This document shows, piece by piece, positions 25,001 through 37,330 of a stretch of 64,000 bases of DNA; the first letter of the stretch is position 1; every line of letters starts with the position of its first letter. The stretch lies in assembly GCF_029227915.1 (NCBI RefSeq), contig NC_079880.1:7008001-7072000 (forward strand). The letters run 5' to 3'. Under the pieces are notes generated by a model that saw only the letters and a list, made by a program, of their open reading frames with translations, was not told where the DNA came from and made no database searches. The translations under genes were made by a program, and so were the position numbers. Origin of the DNA: Hydractinia symbiolongicarpus (taxonomy: Eukaryota > Cnidaria > Hydrozoa > Anthoathecata > Hydractiniidae).

Positions 25001-27950
25001 TATCTCGCGCCGAAGAAATAGCGACACTTTTAAGAACTACATTTCATTTACATTGTAACAGTATCAATCCGCTTCAGTTACAACGGTTGCGTCACATATT
25101 CGTACCAACATGTATTTAGCGATATTTATCTGTTATTACTAGGTTGAATCGCTTTTAACAGTGAAACGAATGCATGTGGGACTTAATTGAACTAAGTTGG
25201 ACTGTGACCTGATGAATGTGATAAATAAGACAATTGGACTCCAAGAAATAACATTCATCTTAATTTGACATGATTGCCGGAACTCAGCGATTACACTGGG
25301 CGTTGTGGTAGCGCTTCATTTAAAATTTAGATGAATAAATCATTCTTTACCGTGGGACCAATCCTAGCCCTTATCGCGCGCTGAAGAAAAAGCGACAGTT
25401 TCAAAAACTACATCTCATTGACTTTCTAACGGTATTAATCCTCTTCAGTTACAACAGTTGCGTCACATATTCGTACCAACATGTATTTAGCGATATTTTT
25501 CTCACATTACTAGGTTGCATCGCATTTAACAGTGAAACGATGGACTGTGGCACTTAATTGAACTGATTTTGGACTGTGACCTTATAAATGTTATAAGTGA
25601 GACAATTGGATTCCAAGAAATAACATTCTTCCTAATTTGACGTGATTGTAAGAACTCAGCGATTACAGTGGGCGCTGTGGTAGCGGTTCATTTAAAAATT
25701 TAGATAAAAAAGTCAATTTTTACTGTGGAACCAATCCTAGCCGTTATAGCGTGCTGAAAATATAGCGACAGTTTCAAATACTACATTTTATTGACTTTCT
25801 AACGGTATGAGTCCGTTTCAACTACAACAGTTGCGTCACATATTCGTACCAACATGTATTTAGTGATTTTTTCCGATATTACTAAGTTGTATCGCTTTTA
25901 CCAGTGAAACGATTGACTGTGGGACTTAATTGAACTGATTTTGGACTATGACCTTATAAATGTGATAAGTGAGACAATTGGACTCCAAGAAATAACAATC
26001 TTCTTAATTTGACGTGATTGCCGGAACTCAGCGATTACACTGGGCGCTGTGGTAGCGCTTCATTTAAAAATTTAGATAAATAAGTCATTTTTACTTTTGG
26101 ACCAATCCTAGCCGTTATCGCGCGCTGAAGAAGTTGCGACAGTTTCAAAAACTACATTTCATTGACTATCTAACGGTATTAATCCGCTTCAGTTACAACG
26201 GTTGCGTCACATATTCGTACCAACATGTATTTAGCGATATTTTTCTCATATTACTAGGTTGCATCGCTTTTAACAGTGAAAAGATTGACTGTGGCACTTA
26301 ATTGAACTGATTTTGGACTGTGACCTTATAAATGTTATAAGTGAGACAATTGGATTCCAAGAAATAACATTCTTCTTAATTTGACATGATTGCCGACACT
26401 CAGCGATAATACTGGGCGCTGTGGTAGCGCTTCATTTTAAATTTTAGATAAAAAAGTCATTTTTACTGTGGGACCAATCCTAGCCGTTATCTCGCGCCGA
26501 AGAAATAGCGACACTTTTAAGAACTACATTTCATTTACATTGTAACAGTATCAATCCGCTTCAGTTACAACGGTTGCGTCACATATTCGTACCAACATGT
26601 ATTTAGCGATATTTATCTGTTATTACTAGGTTGAATCGCTTTTAACAGTGAAACGAATGCATGTGGGACTTAATTGAACTAAGTTGGACTGTGACCTGAT
26701 GAATGTGATAAATAAGACAATTGGACTCCAAGAAATAACATTCATCTTAATTTGACATGATTGCCGGAACTCAGCGATTACACTGGGCGTTGTGGTAGCG
26801 CTTCATTTAAAATTTAGATGAATAAGTCATTCTTTACCGTGGGACCAATCCTAGCCCTTATCGCGCGCTGAAGAAAAAGCGACAGTTTCAAAAACTACAT
26901 TTCATTGACTTTCTAACGGTATTAATCCTCTTCAGTTACAACAGTTGCGTCACATATTCGTACCAACATGTATTTAGGGATATTTTTCTCACATTACTAG
27001 GTTGCATCGCATTTAACAGTGAAACGATGGACTGTGGCACTTAATTGAACTGATTTTGGACTGTGACCTTATAAATGTTATAAGTGAGACAATTGGATTC
27101 CAAGAAATAACATTCTTCCTAATTTGACGTGATTGTAAGAACTCAGCGATTACAGTGGGCGCTGTGGTAGCGGTTCATTTAAAAATTTAGATAAAAAAGT
27201 CAATTTTTACCGTGGAACCAATCCTAGCCGTTATAGCGTGCTGAAAATATAGCGACAGTTTCAAATACTACATTTTATTGACTTTCTAACGGTATGAGTC
27301 CGTTTCAACTACAACAGTTGCGTCACATATTCGTACCAACATGTATTTAGTGATTTTTTCCGATATTACTAAGTTGTATCGCTTTTACCAGTGAAACGAT
27401 TGACTGTGGGACTTAATTGAACTGATTTTGGACTATGACCTTATAAATGTGATAAGTGAGACAATTGGACTCCAAGAAATAACATTCTTCTTAATTTGAC
27501 GTGATTGTCGGAACTCAGCGATTACACTGGGCGCTGTGGTAGCGCTTCATTTAAAAATTTAGATAAATAAGTCATTTTTACTTTGGGACCAATCCTAGCC
27601 GTTATCGCGCGCTGAAGAAGTTGCGACAGTTTCAAAAACTACATTTCATTGACTATCTAACGGTATTAATCCGCTTCAGTTACAACGGTTGCGTCACATA
27701 TTCGTACCAACATGTATTTAGCGATATTTTTCTCATATTACTAGGTTGCATCGCTTTTAACAGTGAAAAGATTGACTGTGGCACTTAATTGAACTGATTT
27801 TGGACTGTGACCTTATAAATGTTATAAGTGAGACAATTGGATTCCAAGAAATAACATTCTTCTTAATTTGACATGATTGCCGACACTCAGCGATAATACT
27901 GGGCGCTGTGGTAGCGCTTCATTTTAAATTTTAGATAAATAAGTCAATTT
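22000..27950 (+). repeat. Satellite HOR E: tetramer of 1487 bp, four copies
   Basis: The marker AACGAATGCATGTGGG recurs at 22191, 23678, 25165 and 26652, a constant 1487 bp. Each unit holds four monomer types, recognised by AACGAATGCATG, AACGATGGACTGTGGC, TTACCAGTGAAACG and GTGAAAAGATTG. Copies two to four are almost identical. The first differs more, for example CTGATGAATGTGATAAATAAG in its second monomer where later copies have TTATAAATGTTATAAGTG. The fourth copy switches to another monomer type near 27940. Confidence 0.88.
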
Positions 27951-30900
27951 TTACTGTGGGACCAATCCTAGCCCTTAGCGCGCGCTGAAGAAATAGAGAC
28001 AGTTTCAAATACTACATTTTATTGACTTTCTGACGGTATCAGTCCGTTTCAACTACAACATTTGCGTCACATATTCGTACCAACATGTATTTAGTGATTT
28101 CTTCCGAGATTACTAAGTTGTATCGCTTTTAACAGTGAAATGATTGATTGTGGGACTTAATTTAGTTGATTTTGGACTATGACCTTATAAATGTGATATA
28201 TGAGACAATTGGACTCCAAGAAATAACATTATTCTTAATTTGACATGATTACCGAAACTCAGCGAGTACACTGGGTGCTGGGGTAGCGCTTTATTCAAAA
28301 ATGTAGACAAATAAGTCATTTTGTGCTGTGGGACCAATCGTAGCCGTTAGAACGCGCAGAAGAACTAGAGACAGAATCAGAAACTACATTTCATTGACTT
28401 TCTAAGTGTGTCAGTTTGTTTGAGTTACAACGGTTGGGTCACATGCTCGTACCAACATGTATTTAGCGATATTTTTCTGGTATTACTTGGTTGCATCGCT
28501 TTTAACAATGAAAGAATTGACTGTGGGACTTAATTGAACTAACGCTGGACTATGACCTTATAAATGTGATAAGTGAGACAATCGCACTCCAAGAAATAAC
28601 ATTCTTCTTAACTTGACATGATTGCCGGAACTCAGCGATTACACTGGGCGCTGGGGTAGCGCTTTTTTCAAAAATGTAGACAAATAAGTCATTTTGTGCT
28701 GTTGGACCAATCGTAGCCGTTATCGCGCGCCGAAGAAATAGCGACACTTTTAAGAACTACATTTCATTGACATTGTAACAGTATCAATCCGCATCAGTTA
28801 CAACGGTTGCGTCACATATTCGTACCAACATATATTTAGCGATATTTATCTGTTATTACTAGGTTGAATCGCTTTTAACAGTGAAACGAATGAATGTGGG
28901 ACTTAATTGAACTAACTTTGGACTGTGACCTGATGAATGTTATAAGTGAGACAATTGCATTCCAAGAAATAACATTCTTCTTAATTTGACATGATTGCCG
29001 ACACTCAGCGATAATACTGCGCGCTGTGGTAGCGCTTCATTTAAAAATTTAGATAAATAAGTCAATTTTTACTGTGGGACCAATCCTAGCCCTTAGCGCG
29101 CGCTGAAGAATTAGAGACAGTTTCAAATACTACATTTTATTGACTTTCTGACGGTATCAGTCCGTTTCAACTACAACAGTTGCGTCACATATTCGTACCA
29201 ACATGTATTTAGCGATATGTTTCTCATATTACTAGGTTGCATCGCTTTTGCCAGTGAAACGATTGACTGTGGCACATAATTGAACTGATTTTGGACTGTG
29301 AGGTTATAAATGTTATAAGTGAGACAATTGGTCTCCAAGAAATTACATTGTTTTTAATTTGACATGATTGTCGGAACTCAGCGATTACACTGGGTGCTGG
29401 GGTAGCGATTTGTTCAAAAATGTAGACAAATAATTCATTTTGTGGTGTGGGACCAATCCTAGCCGCTATTGCGCGCTGAAGAATTAGCGACAGTTTCAAA
29501 AAGTACATTTCATTGACTTTCTAACGGTGTCAGTTTGTTTGAGTTACAACGGTCGGGTCACATGCTCGTACCAACATGTATTTAGCGATATTTTTTCTGG
29601 TATTACTTGGTTGCATCGCTTTTAACAATGAAAGAATTGACTGTGGGACTTAATTGAACTGATTTTGGACTATGACCTTATAAATGTGATAAGTGAGACA
29701 ATTGGACTCCAAGAAATAACATTCTTCTTAATTTGACGTGATTGCCGGAACTCAGCGATTACACTGGGCGCTGTGGTAGCGCTTCATTTAAAAATTTAGA
29801 TAAATAAGTCATTTTTACTTTGAAACCAATCCTAGCCGTTATCGCGCGCTGAAGAAGTTGCGACAGTTTCATAAACTACATTTCATTGACTTTCTAACGG
29901 TATTAATCCGCTTCAGTTACAACGGTTGCGTCACATATTCGTACCAACATGTATTTAGCGATATTTTTCTGATATTACTAGGTTGCATCGGTTTTAACAG
30001 TGGAAAGATTGACTGTGGCACTTAATTGAACTGATTTTGGACTGTGACCTTATAAATGTTATAATTGAGACAATTGGATTCCAAGAAATAACATTCTTCT
30101 TAATTTGACATGATTGCCGACACTCAGCGATAATACTTTGCGCTGTGGTAGCGCTTCATTTAAAAATTTAGATAAATAAGTCAATTTTTACTGTGGGACC
30201 AATCCTAGCCCTTAGCGCGCGCTGAAGAAATAGAGACAGTTTCAAATACTACATTTTATTGACTTTCTGACGGTATCAGTCCGTTTCAACTACAACATTT
30301 GCGTCACATATTCGTACCAACATGTATTTAGTGATTTCTTCCGAGATTACTAAGTTGTATCGCTTTTAACAGTGAAACGATTGACTGTGGGACTTAATTT
30401 AGCTGATTTTGGGCTATTACCTTATAAATGTGATATATGTGACAATTGGACTCCAAGAAATAACATTCTTCTTAATTTGACATGATCACCGGAACTCGGC
30501 GATTACACTGGGCGCTGGGGTAGCGCTTTATTCAATAATGTAGACAAATAAGTCATTTTGTGCTGTGGGACCAATCGTAGCCGTTAGGACGCGCAGAAGA
30601 AATAGAGACAGATTCAAAAATTACATTTCATTGACTTTCTAAGGGTGTCAGTTTGTTTGAGTTACAACGGTTGGGTCACATGCTCGTACCAACATGTATT
30701 TAGCGATGTTTTTCTGGTATTACTTGGTTGCATCGCTCTTAACAATGAAAGAATTGACTGTCGGACTTAATTGAACTAACCCTGGACTATGACCTTATAA
30801 ATGTGACAAGTGAGACAATCGCACTCCAAGAAATAACATTCTTCTTAACTTGACATGATTGCCGGAACTCAGCGATTACACTGGGCGCTGGGGTAGCGCT

Positions 30901-32020
30901 TTATTCAAAAATGTAGACAAATAAGTCATTTTGTGCTGTTGGACCAATCGTAGCCGTTATCGCGCGCCGAAGAAGTAGCGACACTTTCAAGAACTACATT
31001 TCATTGACATTGTAACAGTATCAATCCGCTTCAGTTGCAACGGTTGCGTCACATATTCGTGCCAACATGTATTTAGCGATATTTATCTGTTATTACTAGG
31101 TTGAATCGCTTTTAACAGTGAAACGAATGAATGTGGGACTTAATTGAAATAACTTTGGACTGTGACCTGATAAATGTAAAGGTGACACAATTGGGCTGCA
31201 AGAAATAACATTCTTCTTAATTTGACATGATTGCCGACACTCAGCGATAATACTGCGCGCTGTGGTAGCGCTTCATTTAAATATTAGATAAATAAGTCAA
31301 TTTTTACTGTGGGACCAATCCTAGCCCTTAGCGCGCGCTGAAGAATTAGAGACAGTTTCAAATACTACATTTTATTGACTTTCTGACGGTATCAGTCCGT
31401 TTCAACTACAACAGTTGCGTCACATATTCGTACCAACATGTATTTAGCGATATGTTTCTCATATTACTAGGTTGCATCGCTTTTACCAGTGAAACGATTG
31501 ACTGTGGCACATAATTGAACTGATTTTGGACTGTGAGGTTATAAATGTTATAAGTGAGACAATTGGTCTCCAAGAAATAACATTCTTTTTAATTTGACAT
31601 GATTGTCGGAACTCAGCGATTACACTGGGTGCTGGGGTAGCGATTTATTCAAAAATGTAGACAAATAAGTCATTTTGTGGTGTGGGACCAATCCTAGCCG
31701 CTATTGCGCTCTGTAGAATTAGCGACAGTTTCAAAAAGTACATTTCATTGACTTTCTAACGGTGTCAGTTTGTTTGAGTTACAACGGTCGGGTCACATGC
31801 TCGTACCAACATGTATTTAGCGATATTTTTTCTGGTATTACTTGGTTGCATCGCTTTTAACAATGAAAGAATTGACTGTGGGACTTAATTGAACTAACTT
31901 TTGACTATGACCTTATAAATGTGATAAGTGAGACAATCGCACTCCAAGAAATAACATTCTTCTTAACTTGACATGATTGCCGGAACTCAGCGATTACACT
32001 GCGCGCTGGGGTAGCGCTTC
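27950..32020 (+). repeat. Satellite HOR F: hexamer of 2235 bp, about two copies
   Basis: Markers GATTTCTTCCGAGATTAC (28095 and 30330) and AGCGATATGTTTCTCAT (29211 and 31446) both recur at 2235 bp. The units diverge more from each other than those of HOR E; one monomer near 29650 and its counterpart near 31890 differ at many sites. Individual monomers also match block B (10.5-11.4 kb), for instance the AATCGCACTCC type. No gene. Confidence 0.8.
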
Positions 32021-35000
32021 ATTTGAAAATTAAGATGAAAAAGTCACTTTCTAACTGTGGGACGAATCCTAGCCGTCAGCGCGCGCTGAAGAAATAGAGA
32101 CAGTTTCGGATGCTACATTTCATTGACTTTCTAACAGTGTCAGTCCGTTTAAGTTACAATGGTTGGGTCACATATTCGTGCCAACATGTATTTAGCGATA
32201 TTTTCCTGATATTACTAGATTGCATCGCTTTTAACTATGCAACGATTGACTGTGGGACTTAATTGAACTAACTTTGGACTGTGACCTGATAAATGTGAGA
32301 AATGAGACAATTGGACTCCAAGAAATAACATTCCTCTTAATTTGACGCGATTGCCGGAACTCAGCGATTACACTGAGCGCTGTGGTAGCGCTTCATTGAA
32401 ATTTAGATAAATAAGTCATTCTTTACCGTGGGACCAATCCTAGCCCTTATCGCGCGCTGAAGAAAAAGCGACAGTTTCAAAAACTACATTTCATTGACTT
32501 TCTAACGGTGTCAGTCCGTTTGAGTTACAGCGGTTGGGTCAAATATTCGTATTAGCGATATTCTTCTGATATTACTAGGTTGCATCGCTTTTAACAATGA
32601 AACGATTGACTGTGGGACTTAATTGAACTAACTTTGGACTGTGACCTGATAAATGTGATAAAGGAGACAATTGGATTCCAAGAAATAACATTCTTCCTAA
32701 TTTGACATGATTGCCGACACACAGCGATAATACTGGGCGCTGTGGTAGCGCTTCATTTAAAAATTTAGATAAATAAGTCAATTTTTACTGTGGGACTAAT
32801 CCTAGCCTTTATCACGCGCTGAAGAATTAGCGACAGTTTCAAAAAGTACATTTCATTGACTTTCTAAGGGTGTCAGTCTGTTTGAGTTACAACGATTGGG
32901 TCACATATTCGTACCAACATGTATTTAGCGATATTTTTCTGATATTACTAGGTTGCATCGCTTTTAACAATGAAACGATGGACTGTGGGCTTTAATTGAA
33001 CTAACTTTGGACTGTGACCTGATAAATGTGATAAGTGACACAATTGGACTCCAAGAAATAACAGTCTTCTTAATTTGACGTGATTGCCGGAACTCAGCGA
33101 TTACACTGGGCGCTGTGGTAGCGCTTTATTTAAAAATTTAGATAAATAAGTCATTTTTACTGTGGGACCAATCCTAGCCGTTATCGCGCGCTGAAGAAAT
33201 TGCGACAGTTTCAAAAACTACATTTCATTGACTTTCTAACGGTATTAATCCACTTCAGTTACAACGGTTGCGTCACATATTCGTACCAACATGTATTTAG
33301 CGATATTTGTCTGATATTACTAGATTGCTTCGCATTTAACAGTGAAACAACTGACTGTGGCACTTAATTGAATTGATTTTGGACTGTGACCTTATAAATG
33401 TTATAAGTGATACAATTGGATTCCAAGAAATAACATTCTTCTTAATTTGACATGATTGCCGACACTCAGCGATAATACTGGGCGCTGTGGTAGCGCTTCA
33501 TTTAAAAATTTAGATAAATAAGTCAATTTTTACTGTGGGACCAATCCTAGCCCTTAGTGCGCGCTAAAGAAATAGAGACAGTTTCAAATACTAAATTTCA
33601 TTGACTTTCTAACAGTATAAATTCGTTTGTGTTACAACAGGTGAGTCACATATTCCTACCAACATGTATTTGGTGATATCTTTCCGGTATTACTAGGTTG
33701 TATCGCTTTTAATAGTGAAACGATTGACTGTGGGACTTAATTGAACTGATTTTGGGCTGTGAGCTGATAAATGTAATGGTGACAAAATTGGGCTGCAAGA
33801 AATAACACTCTTCTTAATTTGACACGATTGCCGCAACTCAGCGATCACAATGGGCGATGTGGTAGCGCTTCATTTGAAAATTAAGATGAAAAAGTCACTT
33901 TCTAACTGTGGGACGAATCCTAGCCGTTAGCGCGCGCTGAAGAAATAGAGACAGTTTCAAATGCTACATTTCATTGACTTTCTAACAGTGTCAGTCCGTT
34001 TAAGTTACAATGGTTGGGTCACATATTCGTGCCAACATGTATTTAGCGATATTTTCCTGATATTACTAGATTGCATCGCTTTTAACTATGCAACGATTGA
34101 CTGTGGGACTTAATTGAACTAACTTTGGACTGTGACCTGATAAATGTGAGAAATGAGACAATTGGACTCCAAGAAATAACATTCTTCTTAATTTGACGCG
34201 ATTGCCGGAACTCAGCGATTACACTGGGCGCTGTGGTAGCGCTTCATTTAAATTTAGATAAATAAGTCATTCTTTACCGTGGGACCAATCCTAGCCCTTA
34301 TCGCGCGCTGAAGAAAAAGCGACAGTTTCAAAAACTACATTTCATTGACTTTCTAACGGTGTCAGTCCGTTTGAGTTACAGCGGTTGGGTCAAATATTCG
34401 TATTAGCGATATTCTTCTGATATTACTAGGTTGCATTGCTTTTAACAATGAAACGATTGACTGTGGGACTTAATTGAACTAACTTTGGACTGTGACCTGA
34501 TAAATGTGATATAGGAGACAATTGGATTCCAAGAAATAACATTCTTCTTAATTTAACATGATTGCCGACACACAGCGATAATACTGGGCGCTGTGGTAGC
34601 GCTTCATTTAAAAATTTAGATAAATAAGTCAATTTTTACTGTGGGACTAATCCTAGCCTTTATCACGCGCTGAAGAATTAGCGACAGTTTCAAAAAGTAC
34701 ATTTCATTGACTTTCTAAGGGTGTCAGTCTGTTTGAGTTACAACGATTGGGTCACATATTCGTACCAACATGTATTTAGCGATATTTTTCTGATATTACT
34801 AGGTTGCATCGCTTTTAACAATGAACCGATGGACTGTGAGCTTTAATTGAACTAACTTTGGACTGTGACCTGATAAATGTGATAAGTGACACAATTGGAC
34901 TCCAAGAAATAACAGTCTTCTTAATTTGACGTGATTGCCGGAACTCAGCGATTACACTGGGCGCTGTGGTAGCGCTTTATTTAAAAATTTAGATAAATAA

Positions 35001-35058
35001 GTCATTTTTACTGTGGGACCAATCCTAGCCGTTATCGCGCGCTGAAGAAATTGCGACA
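32020..35058 (+). repeat. Satellite HOR G: 1851-bp unit, about 1.6 copies
   Basis: CATTTGAAAATTAAGATG occurs at 32020 and 33871, a shift of 1851 bp. The unit is a pentamer shortened by a small deletion, in which CGTACCAACATGTATTTAGCG has become CGTATTAGCG (near 32549 and 34400). Both copies share the deletion, so it arose before the duplication. The block ends at a larger internal deletion near 35058. Confidence 0.85.
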
Positions 35059-35075
35059 TATTTTTCCGGTACTAC
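35040..35075 (+). repeat. Truncated monomer junction (about 96 bp lost)
   Basis: TTGCGACA joins TATTTTTCCGG directly. Compared with complete monomers nearby, about 96 bp between the GCGACAG and GTGATATTTTTCC blocks are missing, leaving a monomer of about 276 bp. The junction also separates GCATCGC-type monomers on the left from GTATGGC-type monomers on the right. Confidence 0.8.
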
Positions 35076-37330
35076 TAGGTTGTATGGCTTTTAGCAGTGA
35101 AACGATTGACTGTGGGACTTAATTGAACAAACTTTGGACTATAACCTAATAAATTTGATAAGTGAGAAAATTGGACTCCAAGAAATAACATTCTTCCTAA
35201 TTTGACATGATTGCCGAAACTCAGCGATTACACATGGCGCTGTGGTAGCGCTTCAATTAAAAATTAAGATAAAAAAGTCATTCTTTACTGTGGGACCAAT
35301 CTTAGCCGTTATCGCGCGCTGCAGAATTAGCGACAGTTTCAAAAACTACATTTCATTTGCTTTCTAACAGAATCAATCCGTTTGAGTTGCAAACGTTTTT
35401 GTCACATATTCGTACCAACATGTATTCGTGCTATTTTCCGGTATTACTAGGTTGTATGGCTTTTACCAGTGAAACGATTGACTGTGGGACTTAATTGAAC
35501 TGACTATGAACTGTGACCTTAAAAATGTTATAAGTGAGACAAGCGGACTCCAAGAAATAACATTCTTTTTAATTTGACATGATTGCCGGAACTCAGCGAT
35601 TACACTGGGTGCTGTGGTAGCGCTTCATTTAAGAATTTAGATAAATAAGTCATTCTTTACTGTGGGACCAATCCTAGCCGTTATCGCGCGCTGAAGAAAT
35701 AGCGGCAGTTTCAAAAACTAAATTTCATTGACTTTCTAAGAATATCAATCCGTTTGAGTTACAACGGTTGAGTCACATATTCGTACCAACATGTATTTCG
35801 TGATATTTTGTCCGGTACTACTAGGTTGTAAGGCTTTTAACAGTGAAACGATTGACTGTGGGACTTAATTGAACCGATTATAGACTGTGACCTTATAAAT
35901 GTTAAAGTGAGACAATTGGACTCCAAGAAATAACATTCTTCCTAATTTGACATGATTGCCGAAACTTAGCGATTACACTGGGCGCTGTGGTAGCGCTTCA
36001 ATTAAAAATTAAGATAAAGAAGTCATTCTTTACAGTGGGACCAATCTTAGCCGTTATCGCGCGCTGAAGAATTAGCAACAGTTTCAAAAACTACATTTCA
36101 TTTGCTTTCTAACAGTATCAATCAGTTTGAGTTGCAACGGTTGAGTCACATATTCGTACCAACATGTATTCGTGCTATTTTCCGGTATTACTAGGTTGTA
36201 TGGCTTTTACCAGTGAAACGATTGACTGTGGGACTTAATTAAACTAACTTTGGACTATAACCTAATAAATTTGATAAGTGAGAAAATTGGACTCCAAGAA
36301 ATACCATTCTTCCTAATTTGACATGATTGCCGAAACTCAGCGATTACACATGGCGCTGTGGTAGCGCTTCAATTAAAAATTAAGATAAAAAAGTCATTCT
36401 TTACTGTGGGACCAATCTTAGCCGTTATCGCGCGCTGTAGAATTAGCGACAGTTTCAAAAACTACATTTCATTTGCTTTCTAACAGAATCAATCCGTTTG
36501 AGTTGCAAACGTTTTTGTCACATATTCGTACCAACATGTATTCGTGCTATTTTCCGGTATTACTAGGTTGTATGGCTTTTACCAGTGAAACGATTGACTG
36601 TGGGACTTAATTGAACTGACTATGAACTGTGACCTTAAAAATGTTATAAGTGAGACAAGCGGACTCCAAGAAATAACATTCTTTTTAATTTGAAATGATT
36701 GCCGGAACTCAGCGATTACACTGGGCGCTGTGGTAGCGCTTCATTTAAGAATTTAGATAAATAAGTCATTCTTTACTGTGGGACCAATCCTAGCCGTTAT
36801 CGCGCGCTGAAGAAATAGCGACAGTTTCAAAAACTAAATTTCATTGACTTTCTAAGAATATCAATCCGTTTGAGTTACAACGGTTGAGTCACATATTCGT
36901 ACCAACATGTATTTCGTGATATTTTGTCCGGTACTACTAGGTTGTAAGGCTTTTAACAGTGAAACGATTGACTGTGGGACTTAATTGAACTGATTATAGA
37001 CTGTGACCTTATAAATGTTAAAGTGAGACAATTAGACTCCAAGAAATAACATTCTTCCTAATTTGACATGATTGCCGAAACTTAGCGATTACACTGGGCG
37101 CTGTGGTAGCGCTTCAATTAAAAATTAAGATAAAGAAGTCATTCTTTACAGTGGGACCAATCTTAGCCGTTATCGCGCGCTGAAGAATTAGCAAAAGTTT
37201 CAAAAACTACATTTCATTTGCTTTCTAACAGTATCAATCCGTTTGAGTTGCAACGGTTGAGTCACATATTCGTACCAACATGTATTCGTGCTATTTTCCG
37301 GTATTACTAGGTTGTATGGCTTTTACCAGT
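35059..37330 (+). repeat. Satellite HOR H: trimer of 1116 bp, two copies
   Basis: Markers ATAACCTAATAAATTTG (35141 and 36257) and TGACTATGAACTG (35501 and 36617) recur at 1116 bp. The three monomers are recognised by the ATAACCTAAT, GACTATGAACTG and GATTATAGACTG variants. Monomers here use GTTGTATGGCTTTTACC where earlier blocks have GTTGCATCGCTTTTAAC. Confidence 0.85.
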
